DNA from: UBA3071 sp965369635
GTDB lineage: Bacteria > Chloroflexota > Anaerolineae > UBA3071
Assembly (NCBI GenBank): GCA_965369635.1
Contig: CBDURC010000182.1
Span: forward strand, 1 to 6,283
Direction of reading: 5' to 3'
DNA: 6,283 bases
A program made the translations under genes and the position numbers. The notes beneath the pieces are model-generated. The model saw only the letters and a list, made by a program, of their open reading frames with translations. It was not told the DNA's origin and did not search any database. Below, one piece after another: positions 1 through 5,751 of the stretch. The first letter of the stretch is position 1. Each line of letters begins with the position of its first letter.

Positions 1-4
1 GTTT

Positions 5-69
5 GGTTAGGAGGGAGTTGAACTCCCGACTTCGGCAGTGCAACTGCCTCAGAACGGCTTGTCTGAACC
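5..69 (-). other. tRNA-like or multi-stem structured element, possibly a decayed tRNA
   Basis: This non-coding stretch lies just past the permease stop. It contains a perfect inverted repeat at 13-27 (GGGAG/CTCCC, five-base loop) and another at 34-48 (GGCAGT/ACTGCC, three-base loop). An outer stem pairs 5-10 (GGTTAG) with 63-69 and leaves one bulged base; a competing arm pairs 49-53 with 62-66. Read on the minus strand, the order is acceptor-like stem, a weak D-arm region, an anticodon-like arm whose loop could present TGC after a T, and a T-arm-like hairpin containing TTCAA. The T-loop is two bases short of the usual seven, the D arm is poor and the whole is only about 65 nt, so it is not a standard tRNA. 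It could be a tRNA remnant, a structured RNA, or a processing or termination structure for the permease transcript. There is no T-tract typical of an intrinsic terminator. Confidence 0.25.
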
Positions 70-107
70 GGATTAGGGCCAGAGCCTTGTGTCAAGACTT
101 CAGCGAC

Positions 108-1124
108 CTAGTCGTAATGCACTTGCTTGCTGCCTATGTAGTTCTGCAGCATGGAGACGATCAGGATAAGAACGAACAACAAGAAAGACATGGCCGATGC
201 ATAGCCGAAGGTGGGCGTGCCAAAGGCGTTGTTGTAGATCAGGATGGAGGCGGTAGTTGTGGTGCGCAGTGGCCCGCCAATTGCCGTGGCCGACGCCGCA
301 GCCATCATGAAGACGTGGTTGAACGCTTTGAACGAGCCGATGACGGCGATCAGAGACAGGAAAAAGGTCGTTGGAGAGAGAAGCGGAATGGTAATGTAGC
401 GGAAGAGCTGCCAGCGCCCGGCACCGTCAATCTTGGCCGCTTCGTACAACTCATAGGGTATCGTGCCCAGGCCAGCCAGGAAGATGGTGGCGTCGTAACC
501 CACCCAGAACCAAATGACGAAGAACATGACCGTGACCAGCGCCACGCTGGGGCCGCCGAAGGGGATATTCAAGCCCCACATCTCGCCCAGCACGGTGAAG
601 ACGCCGCGCGGCTCCTTCATCCAACGCAGTACAGGCAGTCCTATGGCGTCCAGTGCCTTGTTGATGGGCCCGAACGTGGGATTGAACATCTTGGCGAACA
701 CTGCACCAGAGGCCACGGTGGAGGTCACATAGGGCAAGAAGTAGACCATGCGCAGCCCTTCCTTGCCTCGGATCTTCTGGAAGAGCAGGTAGGCGATCAC
801 CAGGGCCAGCAAGAGCTGGATGGGCACCGTGCCCACCACGTACCACAGGGTCACCTTCAACGAGTTCCAGAATCTGTCCGTGGTCAAGGCGCGAGTGTAG
901 TTGGCGAACCCCACATAGTCGCCTTTGACGATGAACCACTTGTGCAGGCTGATGTAGAAGGCATAGAAAACAGGAAGAAAATGAAAGAGGAGCAGGATGA
1001 TGGTGGCCGGCAAGATGAACAGATAGCCCTGCAGGGTTTCTCGTGCGCGTCGCGCTCGGCGGCCAGAGAACAATTCCATACGGGGCTGGATATCGCCCCG
1101 TAGCGTATCTGATAGACCAGCCAT
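108..1124 (-). CDS. Carbohydrate ABC transporter permease, MalF/UgpA type
   Basis: This is one membrane subunit of a binding-protein-dependent sugar importer (338 residues). After a short basic N-terminus (GRRARRARE, 21-29) there are about six hydrophobic segments, near residues 34-60, 90-115, 125-147, 193-218, 252-275 and 308-330. The cytoplasmic EAA loop that docks the ATPase lies between segments 4 and 5: EAAKIDGAG at 228-236, continuing to the conserved I-P at 246-247. The length is slightly above the usual 290-310; the loop between segments 3 and 4 (about 150-192) is long. The ATG at 1124 is chosen because AAGGGG stands six bases upstream and because the promoter at 1224-1252 lies inside the longer open frame. 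MalF-type genes are usually followed closely by a MalG-type partner. None starts in the 107 bases left, and no binding-protein or ATPase gene is visible. Substrate cannot be inferred. Confidence 0.93.
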   Translation of the reverse strand: MAGLSDTLRGDIQPRMELFSGRRARRARETLQGYLFILPATIILLLFHFLPVFYAFYISLHKWFIVKGDYVGFANYTRALTTDRFWNSLKVTLWYVVGTVPIQLLLALVIAYLLFQKIRGKEGLRMVYFLPYVTSTVASGAVFAKMFNPTFGPINKALDAIGLPVLRWMKEPRGVFTVLGEMWGLNIPFGGPSVALVTVMFFVIWFWVGYDATIFLAGLGTIPYELYEAAKIDGAGRWQLFRYITIPLLSPTTFFLSLIAVIGSFKAFNHVFMMAAASATAIGGPLRTTTTASILIYNNAFGTPTFGYASAMSFLLFVLILIVSMLQNYIGSKQVHYD

Positions 1125-1130
1125 CAGCGT

Positions 1131-1138
1131 CCCCTTCT
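1131..1138 (-). promoter_or_regulatory. Ribosome binding site of the permease gene
   Basis: On the minus strand this reads AGAAGGGG, with the purine core six bases before the ATG at 1124. It decides the start over upstream in-frame ATG codons, such as the one at 1205, which lacks a good Shine-Dalgarno sequence. Confidence 0.75.
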
Positions 1139-1183
1139 GTGAAGGATGTGAGCCGGCTTTTCCCAGCTCCCAGGCCAAGATGC

Positions 1184-1200
1184 CGAGTTGTGGGAACTCG
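1184..1200. promoter_or_regulatory. Dyad (CGAGTT-N5-AACTCG) in the permease leader
   Basis: A perfect 6-bp inverted repeat with a five-base centre lies about 17 to 33 bases downstream of the predicted transcription start (about 1217). Its position suits a repressor operator or a small leader hairpin. The arms resemble the GAGTT/AACTC arms of the inverted repeat at 13-27 at the other end of the gene. Function is inferred only from symmetry and position. Confidence 0.4.
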
Positions 1201-1223
1201 CCCATGGAGAACCTGCGTAAAGC

Positions 1224-1252
1224 ATTATACCAGAAATCCCTGAAAGCGTCAA
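1224..1252 (-). promoter_or_regulatory. Sigma-70-type promoter for the permease gene
   Basis: On the minus strand the -35 element is TTGACG (1247-1252). After a 17-base spacer comes a perfect -10 element, TATAAT (1224-1229), preceded by TGG, which matches the extended -10 motif TGn. The predicted start is near 1217, giving a leader of about 93 nt before the ATG at 1124. The close match to consensus suggests strong basal activity, so control of the sugar operon probably depends on a repressor. It also implies that the permease is not transcribed solely as the tail of the glycosyltransferase unit. Confidence 0.8.
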
Positions 1253-1333
1253 AGAAGCCGAAGAAGCAGTGCGGGACGGCAAGACCATCGAGCGGGCTCT
1301 TTTGCAGTATACTTGCTTCCATGGCCACAGCCC

Positions 1334-1347
1334 ATGACCTGGGTCAT
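1334..1347. promoter_or_regulatory. Dyad ATGACC-TG-GGTCAT between glycosyltransferase and permease
   Basis: A perfect 6-bp inverted repeat with a two-base centre lies 30 bases past the glycosyltransferase stop and about 80 bases upstream of the permease -35 element. The two-base centre makes an RNA hairpin unlikely, so a dimeric regulator site is the better reading. No regulator is encoded in the window. The rest of 1125-1377 contains the permease promoter, the leader dyad and nothing else I can name. Confidence 0.35.
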
Positions 1348-1377
1348 ACGCTGCGGCAGGATGGAACGCCAGCCGGT

Positions 1378-2607
1378 CTAGCCTTTGGCCTGCACTGCGG
1401 CATACACCTCGGCTGTCGCCTGAGCTGTCTGCTGCCAGGAGAAACGGGCGGCCTGCGCCAGCGCCTCGCCTCGCAACCTCCCCCGCAGCGCCGCGTCGTG
1501 CCAGATCTGTTCCATCGCTGCGGCCAACTCGGTCACATCATCAGGGGAGACCAGCAATCCAGCCTGTCCTACAACCTCTGGCAATGAAGAGACGTCGGAA
1601 GTGATGGTTGGGGTTCCACAGGCCAGCGCCTCTAACACGGGCAGTCCGAACCCTTCGTAATGGGAGGGAAAGACGAGGGCCACGGCAGCAGTGTAAAGCG
1701 CTGGCTTGTCAGCTTCGTCCACCCAGTCTGTGAAATGCACGCAGGACTCGATCCCCAGCTCGCGGGCGATGCGGCGGGGGTCAGGGGTGAAGTCGCTATC
1801 CCTTTGCGGCAGGCGGCCCGCGATGACCAACGCCGGGCACCACCCTTCTTCGAGGCGATTCCCTGGCCGCTGCCCCGTGCCTGGTGGCTGCTGGTCAGGA
1901 GACCAGCAGGGGACCGATGCTGTCGAGGGTATCCCTTCAAGCATTTGGGCGAAGGCCGCCAGCAGTCCGGCAACGTTCTTACGCACGTCAAAGCCCCCCA
2001 GGTAGAGGAGAAAGCGCTCGGGCAGGCTGTACTTGCGCCGCACCGCGTCCACCTGCGCCGGATTGACCCTCCGCATGGACGCGGGGGCCGCCTCGTGGGT
2101 GACCCACACCCGCTCGGCGGGCAGACCAAGGTGGGTGCTGATGTCCCGCCGTGAGGCATGGGAAACGGTGATCACGCCAGCGGCGCGGTGGGCAGCGGTG
2201 GCAACGAGACGGGTGTACAGCCGCACCAGAAGGGTGCCTCGATACGGTGGCAGCAGCAGGGGGATCACGTCGTGAATGGTGACGATAGTGGGCACCGTTG
2301 GCCGCAGGGGGGACCCCCAGTGGGGGACGTGTGCCAGGTCGGCCTCCAGTCGCCGGCAGGCGCGAGGGAAGGCGACTTGCTCGAACCACACCTTGCTCAG
2401 GTTCTCGCTCACCCGATCAAAGGGAGTGGTGAGCGGCAGCACACGGCAGCCGTGCAGTTTCCCAGAGGGCGCGTGCCCAGGCCAGAGCGTCAGCAGGTAT
2501 TCATGCTCCGGTGTGACCTCGGGCAGGTGCGCCAGCAGGTGGCTCAGGTACTGCCCGCTCCCCGTAGCGGTCTGTCCCCAGAACCAGCCGTTCAGGATGA
2601 TGCGCAT
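1378..2607 (-). CDS. GT-B glycosyltransferase, family 4 (mannosyltransferase-like)
   Basis: This cytoplasmic or membrane-peripheral GT-B enzyme (409 residues) transfers a sugar from a nucleotide-activated donor, most likely in surface polysaccharide or glycolipid synthesis. The N-terminal acceptor domain has the glycine-rich loop TGSGQY (15-20), HD at 112-113 and VSHAS (148-152). The C-terminal donor domain starts at the linker GGFDVRKN (204-211), whose R-K pair is typical for phosphate binding. It holds the family signature E-x7-E: E318 in HYEGFG and E326, followed by ACGTP (329-333). ATG at 2607 has AGGAG five bases upstream. Residues 226-257 form a Pro/Gln/Gly-rich insert between the first donor-domain helix and the LVIAG strand (260-264), where relatives are normally short. 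The LysE-type gene lies 54 nt upstream on the same strand, so co-transcription is possible. Donor and acceptor are unknown. Confidence 0.92.
   Translation of the reverse strand: MRIILNGWFWGQTATGSGQYLSHLLAHLPEVTPEHEYLLTLWPGHAPSGKLHGCRVLPLTTPFDRVSENLSKVWFEQVAFPRACRRLEADLAHVPHWGSPLRPTVPTIVTIHDVIPLLLPPYRGTLLVRLYTRLVATAAHRAAGVITVSHASRRDISTHLGLPAERVWVTHEAAPASMRRVNPAQVDAVRRKYSLPERFLLYLGGFDVRKNVAGLLAAFAQMLEGIPSTASVPCWSPDQQPPGTGQRPGNRLEEGWCPALVIAGRLPQRDSDFTPDPRRIARELGIESCVHFTDWVDEADKPALYTAAVALVFPSHYEGFGLPVLEALACGTPTITSDVSSLPEVVGQAGLLVSPDDVTELAAAMEQIWHDAALRGRLRGEALAQAARFSWQQTAQATAEVYAAVQAKG
1850..1936. repeat. Imperfect direct repeats flanking a hairpin-bearing in-frame insert
   Basis: Within the glycosyltransferase gene, TCGAGGCGATTCCCT (1850-1864) and TCGAGGGTATCCCT (1923-1936) differ by two substitutions and one gap. 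Their right ends lie exactly 72 nt (24 codons) apart. Between them is a perfect 9-bp stem, 1888-1896 with 1901-1909 (CTGCTGGTC/GACCAGCAG), closing a four-base loop. The segment encodes the Pro/Gln/Gly-rich stretch at residues 225-248. Collapsing the repeats would restore a shorter loop and a 385-residue protein, closer to normal for the family. The sequence shows repeats and hairpin; that they mark an insertion or duplication is inference. Confidence 0.45.
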
Positions 2608-2661
2608 GGGTACTCCTAAGAAACTTTCCGAGATCTTCTGGCTGCCTGTCCCGTTCCAGCC

Positions 2662-3297
2662 TCACCCACCGACGGGGACACTCACTATCAGACTCGACAA
2701 GGCAAACAGGCCAAACCCGATGATGACCGCGCCGGACACTCTGTTCACCCAAAGCAGACTGCGGGGGGTGAACCTTGTGCGGAACAAGCCAACACCGCCG
2801 CTCAGGAGAAGCCACCATAGAGCTGAGCCGGTGAATACTCCCAGGACCAAGATGGCCGCAGAGACATAGTTGCCTTCGGAGCTTGCCACTCCCAATCCAG
2901 CGAATATGGCGGCGAAGGAGAGAATGGTCAGCGGATTGGTGAGAGTGAGCAGGAAAGTCGAGGCATAAGCGCCGATCAGTCCTCTCCCTGCGACCGAAGC
3001 CGCCTGTTCAGCAGGTCTTCTCAGCAAGGTTCTGAGGCCCAAATAGCAGAGGAACACTCCGCCGACGAGGCGCACCCAGGCCTGTTGGCTGATCAAGAAG
3101 CTGGAAATGAAGGTCAGTCCGAATCCAGCAATGCACCCGTAGATGGCATCGGCCGTGGCTGCTCCCAAACCGGAGACGAGACCAGAAGTCCACCCTTCTG
3201 CCAGTGTGCGGCGCATGCACAGCACACCGATCGGCCCGACAGGGGCGGCAATGGAGAAGCCTATGATGAGTCCCCGAACAAAGAAGCTGATGTCCAT
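2662..3297 (-). CDS. LysE/RhtB-family amino-acid exporter
   Basis: This predicted inner-membrane exporter (211 residues, the usual length) has six hydrophobic segments, near residues 5-28, 38-65, 72-92, 108-135, 145-168 and 184-206. The N-terminal family signature is present as AAPVGPIG (17-24), followed by the glycine-spaced stretch GWTSGLVSGLGAATAD (35-50). The second half carries the conserved LTNPLTI (119-125). These features identify the family, whose members export amino acids or related small metabolites; the substrate here cannot be read from the sequence. ATG at 3297 is chosen because AAGGA stands six bases upstream and a consensus-like promoter (3368-3396) lies inside the longer frame. 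It diverges from the transketolase gene and leads into the glycosyltransferase gene after 54 nt without an obvious terminator, so the pair may form a two-gene transcript without an evident shared pathway. Confidence 0.9.
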   Translation of the reverse strand: MDISFFVRGLIIGFSIAAPVGPIGVLCMRRTLAEGWTSGLVSGLGAATADAIYGCIAGFGLTFISSFLISQQAWVRLVGGVFLCYLGLRTLLRRPAEQAASVAGRGLIGAYASTFLLTLTNPLTILSFAAIFAGLGVASSEGNYVSAAILVLGVFTGSALWWLLLSGGVGLFRTRFTPRSLLWVNRVSGAVIIGFGLFALSSLIVSVPVGG

Positions 3298-3307
3298 TGA
3301 TCTTCCT

Positions 3308-3331
3308 TGAGATGAGCACAATGAGATGAGC
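3308..3331. repeat. Tandem 10-nt direct repeats in the exporter leader
   Basis: TGAGATGAGC occurs at 3308-3317 and again at 3322-3331, a 14-base period. On the minus strand these read GCTCATCTCA twice, the last copy touching the exporter ribosome binding site (3302-3308). They lie in the predicted leader, so they could bind a protein or small RNA that controls translation. Chance duplication is possible. Confidence 0.4.
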
Positions 3332-3367
3332 GCAGTCTCGCAGGGCTGCACAGTGCAACGGTGACTG

Positions 3368-3396
3368 ATTATAGCGCTGGTTCGCCGAGATGCCAA
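3368..3396 (-). promoter_or_regulatory. Sigma-70-type promoter for the LysE-type exporter (and possibly the glycosyltransferase)
   Basis: On the minus strand TTGGCA (3391-3396) is followed, after 17 bases, by a perfect TATAAT (3368-3373). The predicted start is near 3361, giving a leader of about 64 nt. A short palindrome, TGCAC-A-GTGCA (3347-3357), covers roughly +4 to +14 and could be an operator. The spacing and perfect -10 element match the promoter before the permease gene, suggesting the same housekeeping sigma factor. Confidence 0.75.
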
Positions 3397-3466
3397 GCCT
3401 TGATTCGAGCATGCGATACCAACTCCAGGGTTAGGGTCCGCAAAAGAACTAGCTCCCGCATTCTGT

Positions 3467-3496
3467 CGGGAAAACACGGGGAAACGCGGGAAGATA
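3467..3496. repeat. Three 10-nt phased repeats (CGGGRAAAC-like) in the divergent intergenic region
   Basis: Units CGGGAAAACA, CGGGGAAACG and CGGGAAGATA start at 3467, 3477 and 3487, exactly one helical turn apart. They lie between the leftward exporter promoter and the proposed rightward transketolase promoter. Such an array could bind a regulator cooperatively on one face of the helix, or bend the DNA through the phased A-tracts. Apart from the promoters and the leader repeat, I see nothing else definable in 3298-3649. Confidence 0.4.
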
Positions 3497-3567
3497 TCCT
3501 TTTGCGAGCCCTTGGTGCAGCTCTGTTGAATATCCGTTGGCATTGCCGGGACAACCTGGAGCTGAAC

Positions 3568-3596
3568 TTGCGCGAACAGCCTGGCTGGGGTATTCT
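3568..3596 (+). promoter_or_regulatory. Possible sigma-70-type promoter for transketolase
   Basis: TTGCGC (3568-3573) is followed after 17 bases by TATTCT (3591-3596). The spacing is ideal but the hexamers match consensus at only three and four positions. The start would be near 3603, about 47 nt before the ATG. No better rightward candidate was seen in the region. Confidence 0.4.
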
Positions 3597-3634
3597 ATTG
3601 CTCAATGCGCTTCAGCAGCGATTATTGACGTGTG

Positions 3635-3640
3635 AAGGAG
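3635..3640 (+). promoter_or_regulatory. Ribosome binding site of transketolase
   Basis: AAGGAG stands nine bases before the ATG at 3650. It directly follows the in-frame GTG at 3632, which therefore lacks its own binding site. This fixes the start at 3650. Confidence 0.75.
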
Positions 3641-3649
3641 AATCAGGCG

Positions 3650-5680
3650 ATGACGAAGAAAGATGCCCCCGTCAGAGCGACGGGTAGCGAACCTCTGGAT
3701 CGGCTGTGTGCCGACACGCTGCGGATGCTGGCCGCCGATGGCGTGCAGAAGGCCAATTCGGGCCATCCCGGCATGCCCATGGGCATGGCCGACGCTGCCT
3801 ACGTCCTTTGGACCCGCTTCCTCAAGCACAATCCAGCCAATCCCCAATGGCCCGACCGCGACCGCTTCATCCTTTCGGCCGGTCACGGTTCCATGCTCCT
3901 CTACGGGCTGCTGCATCTCACCGGCTACGATCTGCGCTTGGAGGAGTTGATGGAATTCCGCCAGTGGGGCAGCCGCACGCCCGGCCATCCGGAGCATGGG
4001 TTGACGCCAGGGGTCGAGCTCACCGCCGGTCCTCTGGGGCAAGGGTTTGCCGCTGGCGTGGGCATGGCTCTGGCTGAACGGTGGCTGGAGGCGCGCTTCA
4101 ACCGCCCTGGCTTCCCCATCGTGGATCACTTCACCTACGCCATCGTCAGCGACGGCGATCTGATGGAAGGCCTCTCCCACGAGGCAGCCTCGCTGGCCGG
4201 GCACCTGGGCCTGAGCAAGCTCATCTACCTGTACGACGACAACCACATCTCTATTGAGGGCCCGACGACGCTGGCCTTCACCGAGGACGTCCCGGCTCGT
4301 TTCGCCGCCTATGGGTGGCACGTGCAGCGGGTGGATGGTCACAATCAGGCAGATGTGGAGGCGGCCATCCGCGCCGCCCAGGCGGAGACGCTGCGACCTT
4401 CTATCATCGCCTGCCGCACGCACATCGGCTTCGGCAGCCCACACAAGCAGGACACCGCCGGAGTGCACGGATCGCCGTTGGGGGAGGAGGAGCTGCGGTT
4501 GACCAAGGAGAACCTGGGATGGCCGCAGGAGCCTAACTTCTACGTTCCGGACGAGGTGCTGCCCGTTTTCCGTGCCGCTCGCCAAGAGGGCGCGGCCCGC
4601 GAAGGGGCCTGGCGCGAGCTCTTCGCCCGCTACCAGGAGGCCTACCCCGACCTGGCCGCCGAGTTCGAGCGGGTCATGGCCGGAGAGCTGCCCGACGACT
4701 GGGAGGACGCGTTGCCCCTCTTCACGCCTGACGACGGGGCGATGGCCACCCGCGCCGCTTCGGGAACCACACTCAATGCCATCGCCTCGGCCGTGCCGGA
4801 ACTGCTCGGGGGCTCTGCCGATCTGCATCCCTCTAACAAGACCTATCTCAAGGGCTATGACGACATCCAGCGTGGTAACTTCGGCGGGCGGAATCTGCAC
4901 TTCGGCGTGCGGGAGCATGGCATGGGCGGTATTCTCAATGGCCTGGCGATGCATGGCGGCATCATCCCCTACGGTGGCACCTTTCTCGTCTTCAGCGACT
5001 ACATGCGTCCCAGCATCCGGTTGGCGGCCATGATGGAAGCCCATGTCATCTACGTCTTCACCCACGACAGCATCGGCGTGGGCGAGGACGGCCCCACTCA
5101 CCAGCCGGTGGAGCACCTGGCCGCGCTGCGTACCATTCCGGGACTGACCGTCATTCGTCCCGCCGACGCTCGGGAAACAGTGGAGGCCTGGCGCGTGGCG
5201 CTGAAGCATGACCACGGGCCGGTGGCGCTGGCCCTCACTCGCCAGGGCCTGCCGGTACTGGGCATCCCAGCCGAAGGGTTGCGCGCGGGGGTCGAGCGGG
5301 GCGGTTACGTCCTGGCCGACGACGCCGCGCCGGAGGTGATTCTCATCGGCAGCGGATCGGAGGTGTCGGTGGCTTTGGCGGCTTGCCAGCTATTGGCCGA
5401 ACGGGGCGTGGCCGCCCGCGTGGTGTCCATGCCCAGTTGGGAGCTGTTCGATGCTCAGCCGCAGGAGTACCGGGAGGCGGTGTTGCCGTCTGGACCGCCC
5501 CGAGTGGCGGTTGAGGCGGGAATCTCCCAAGGCTGGCACAAGTACGTGGGCGCCGAAGGGGCTACCGTTACCGTGGATCGCTTCGGCGCGTCCGCGCCCT
5601 ACAAGGTGCTCATGGAGGAATACGGCCTCACAGCCGAGCGTGTGACCGAGAAGGCGCTGGGGTTGTTGGGGGGGAGGTAA
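3650..5680 (+). CDS. tkt: Transketolase
   Basis: This cytosolic thiamine-diphosphate enzyme (676 residues; the E. coli enzyme is about 663) moves two-carbon ketol units between sugar phosphates in the non-oxidative pentose phosphate or Calvin pathway. The pyrophosphate domain has SGHPG with H39, GHG with H79, H113 and the metal/cofactor motif SDGDLMEG (167-174), ending at N198; H273 is in VHGSPLG. The pyrimidine domain has R368, SADLHPSN (389-396), the proton-relay glutamate E422 in VREHG and the second signature GEDGPTHQP (478-486) with H484; R531 follows in TRQGLP. The C-terminal domain runs from about 555 to the end. By position, the active-site residues known from the E. coli and yeast enzymes appear present, so it should be active. 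The first motif has S167 where many enzymes have G. It stands alone on the plus strand; the codon pattern suits a native housekeeping gene. Confidence 0.98.
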   Translation: MTKKDAPVRATGSEPLDRLCADTLRMLAADGVQKANSGHPGMPMGMADAAYVLWTRFLKHNPANPQWPDRDRFILSAGHGSMLLYGLLHLTGYDLRLEELMEFRQWGSRTPGHPEHGLTPGVELTAGPLGQGFAAGVGMALAERWLEARFNRPGFPIVDHFTYAIVSDGDLMEGLSHEAASLAGHLGLSKLIYLYDDNHISIEGPTTLAFTEDVPARFAAYGWHVQRVDGHNQADVEAAIRAAQAETLRPSIIACRTHIGFGSPHKQDTAGVHGSPLGEEELRLTKENLGWPQEPNFYVPDEVLPVFRAARQEGAAREGAWRELFARYQEAYPDLAAEFERVMAGELPDDWEDALPLFTPDDGAMATRAASGTTLNAIASAVPELLGGSADLHPSNKTYLKGYDDIQRGNFGGRNLHFGVREHGMGGILNGLAMHGGIIPYGGTFLVFSDYMRPSIRLAAMMEAHVIYVFTHDSIGVGEDGPTHQPVEHLAALRTIPGLTVIRPADARETVEAWRVALKHDHGPVALALTRQGLPVLGIPAEGLRAGVERGGYVLADDAAPEVILIGSGSEVSVALAACQLLAERGVAARVVSMPSWELFDAQPQEYREAVLPSGPPRVAVEAGISQGWHKYVGAEGATVTVDRFGASAPYKVLMEEYGLTAERVTEKALGLLGGR

Positions 5681-5712
5681 TTCGGTAGGTTGGTAGTTCG
5701 GTAGATTGGTAG
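5681..5712. repeat. Four 8-nt tandem repeats after transketolase
   Basis: Directly after the TAA stop come TTCGGTAG, GTTGGTAG, TTCGGTAG and ATTGGTAG. They have period 8 with a 16-nt super-period, and every unit ends in GGTAG. The base composition differs from the flanking coding DNA. The tract runs almost directly into the 15-bp stem-loop at 5717, so the two probably belong to one repeat element. Confidence 0.75.
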
Positions 5713-5716
5713 ACAA

Positions 5717-5751
5717 AGGTGCAACGCACTTTGTTCAAGTGCGTTGCACCT
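5717..5751. terminator. Perfect 15-bp stem-loop between convergent genes, possible bidirectional terminator or dispersed repeat
   Basis: AGGTGCAACGCACTT (5717-5731) pairs perfectly with 5737-5751 around the five-base loop TGTTC. It lies between the ends of two converging genes, where a factor-dependent or bidirectional terminator, or an mRNA 3'-end stabiliser, would be expected. There is no T-tract on either strand, so it is not a classical intrinsic terminator. The unusual perfection and the attached tandem 8-mers also fit a REP- or MITE-like dispersed repeat. Confidence 0.6.

Noticed and set aside
90..95. Minus-strand TTGACA as a promoter before the tRNA-like element
   Set aside because: No acceptable -10 hexamer lies 16-18 bases downstream; the nearest TAAT-like sequence is only 14 bases away.
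3..1103. 366-codon open frame on the plus strand opposite the permease gene
   Set aside because: Its translation is rich in Gln, His, Asp and Arg without domain character, and it lies fully antisense to a clear membrane protein. It is a shadow of GC-rich coding DNA.
1306..1313. Palindromic AGTATACT as a -10 element
   Set aside because: Neither strand has a matching -35 at proper spacing, and a far better promoter lies nearby at 1224-1252.
1125..1328. N-terminal extension of the permease to 1328
   Set aside because: It would contain the near-consensus promoter at 1224-1252, lacks signal-like or conserved character, and the ATG at 1124 has a good ribosome binding site.
2276..2869. 197-codon plus-strand frame spanning the glycosyltransferase start and exporter end
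   Set aside because: It is antisense to two well-supported genes and has no recognisable domain.
3298..3543. N-terminal extension of the LysE-type exporter to 3543
   Set aside because: It overlaps the promoter at 3368-3396; family members begin at the hydrophobic MDISFF-type N-terminus encoded from 3297.
3602..5215. 537-codon open frame on the minus strand inside transketolase
   Set aside because: It is antisense to a complete transketolase with intact motifs, and its composition shows the usual shadow pattern. No family features were seen.
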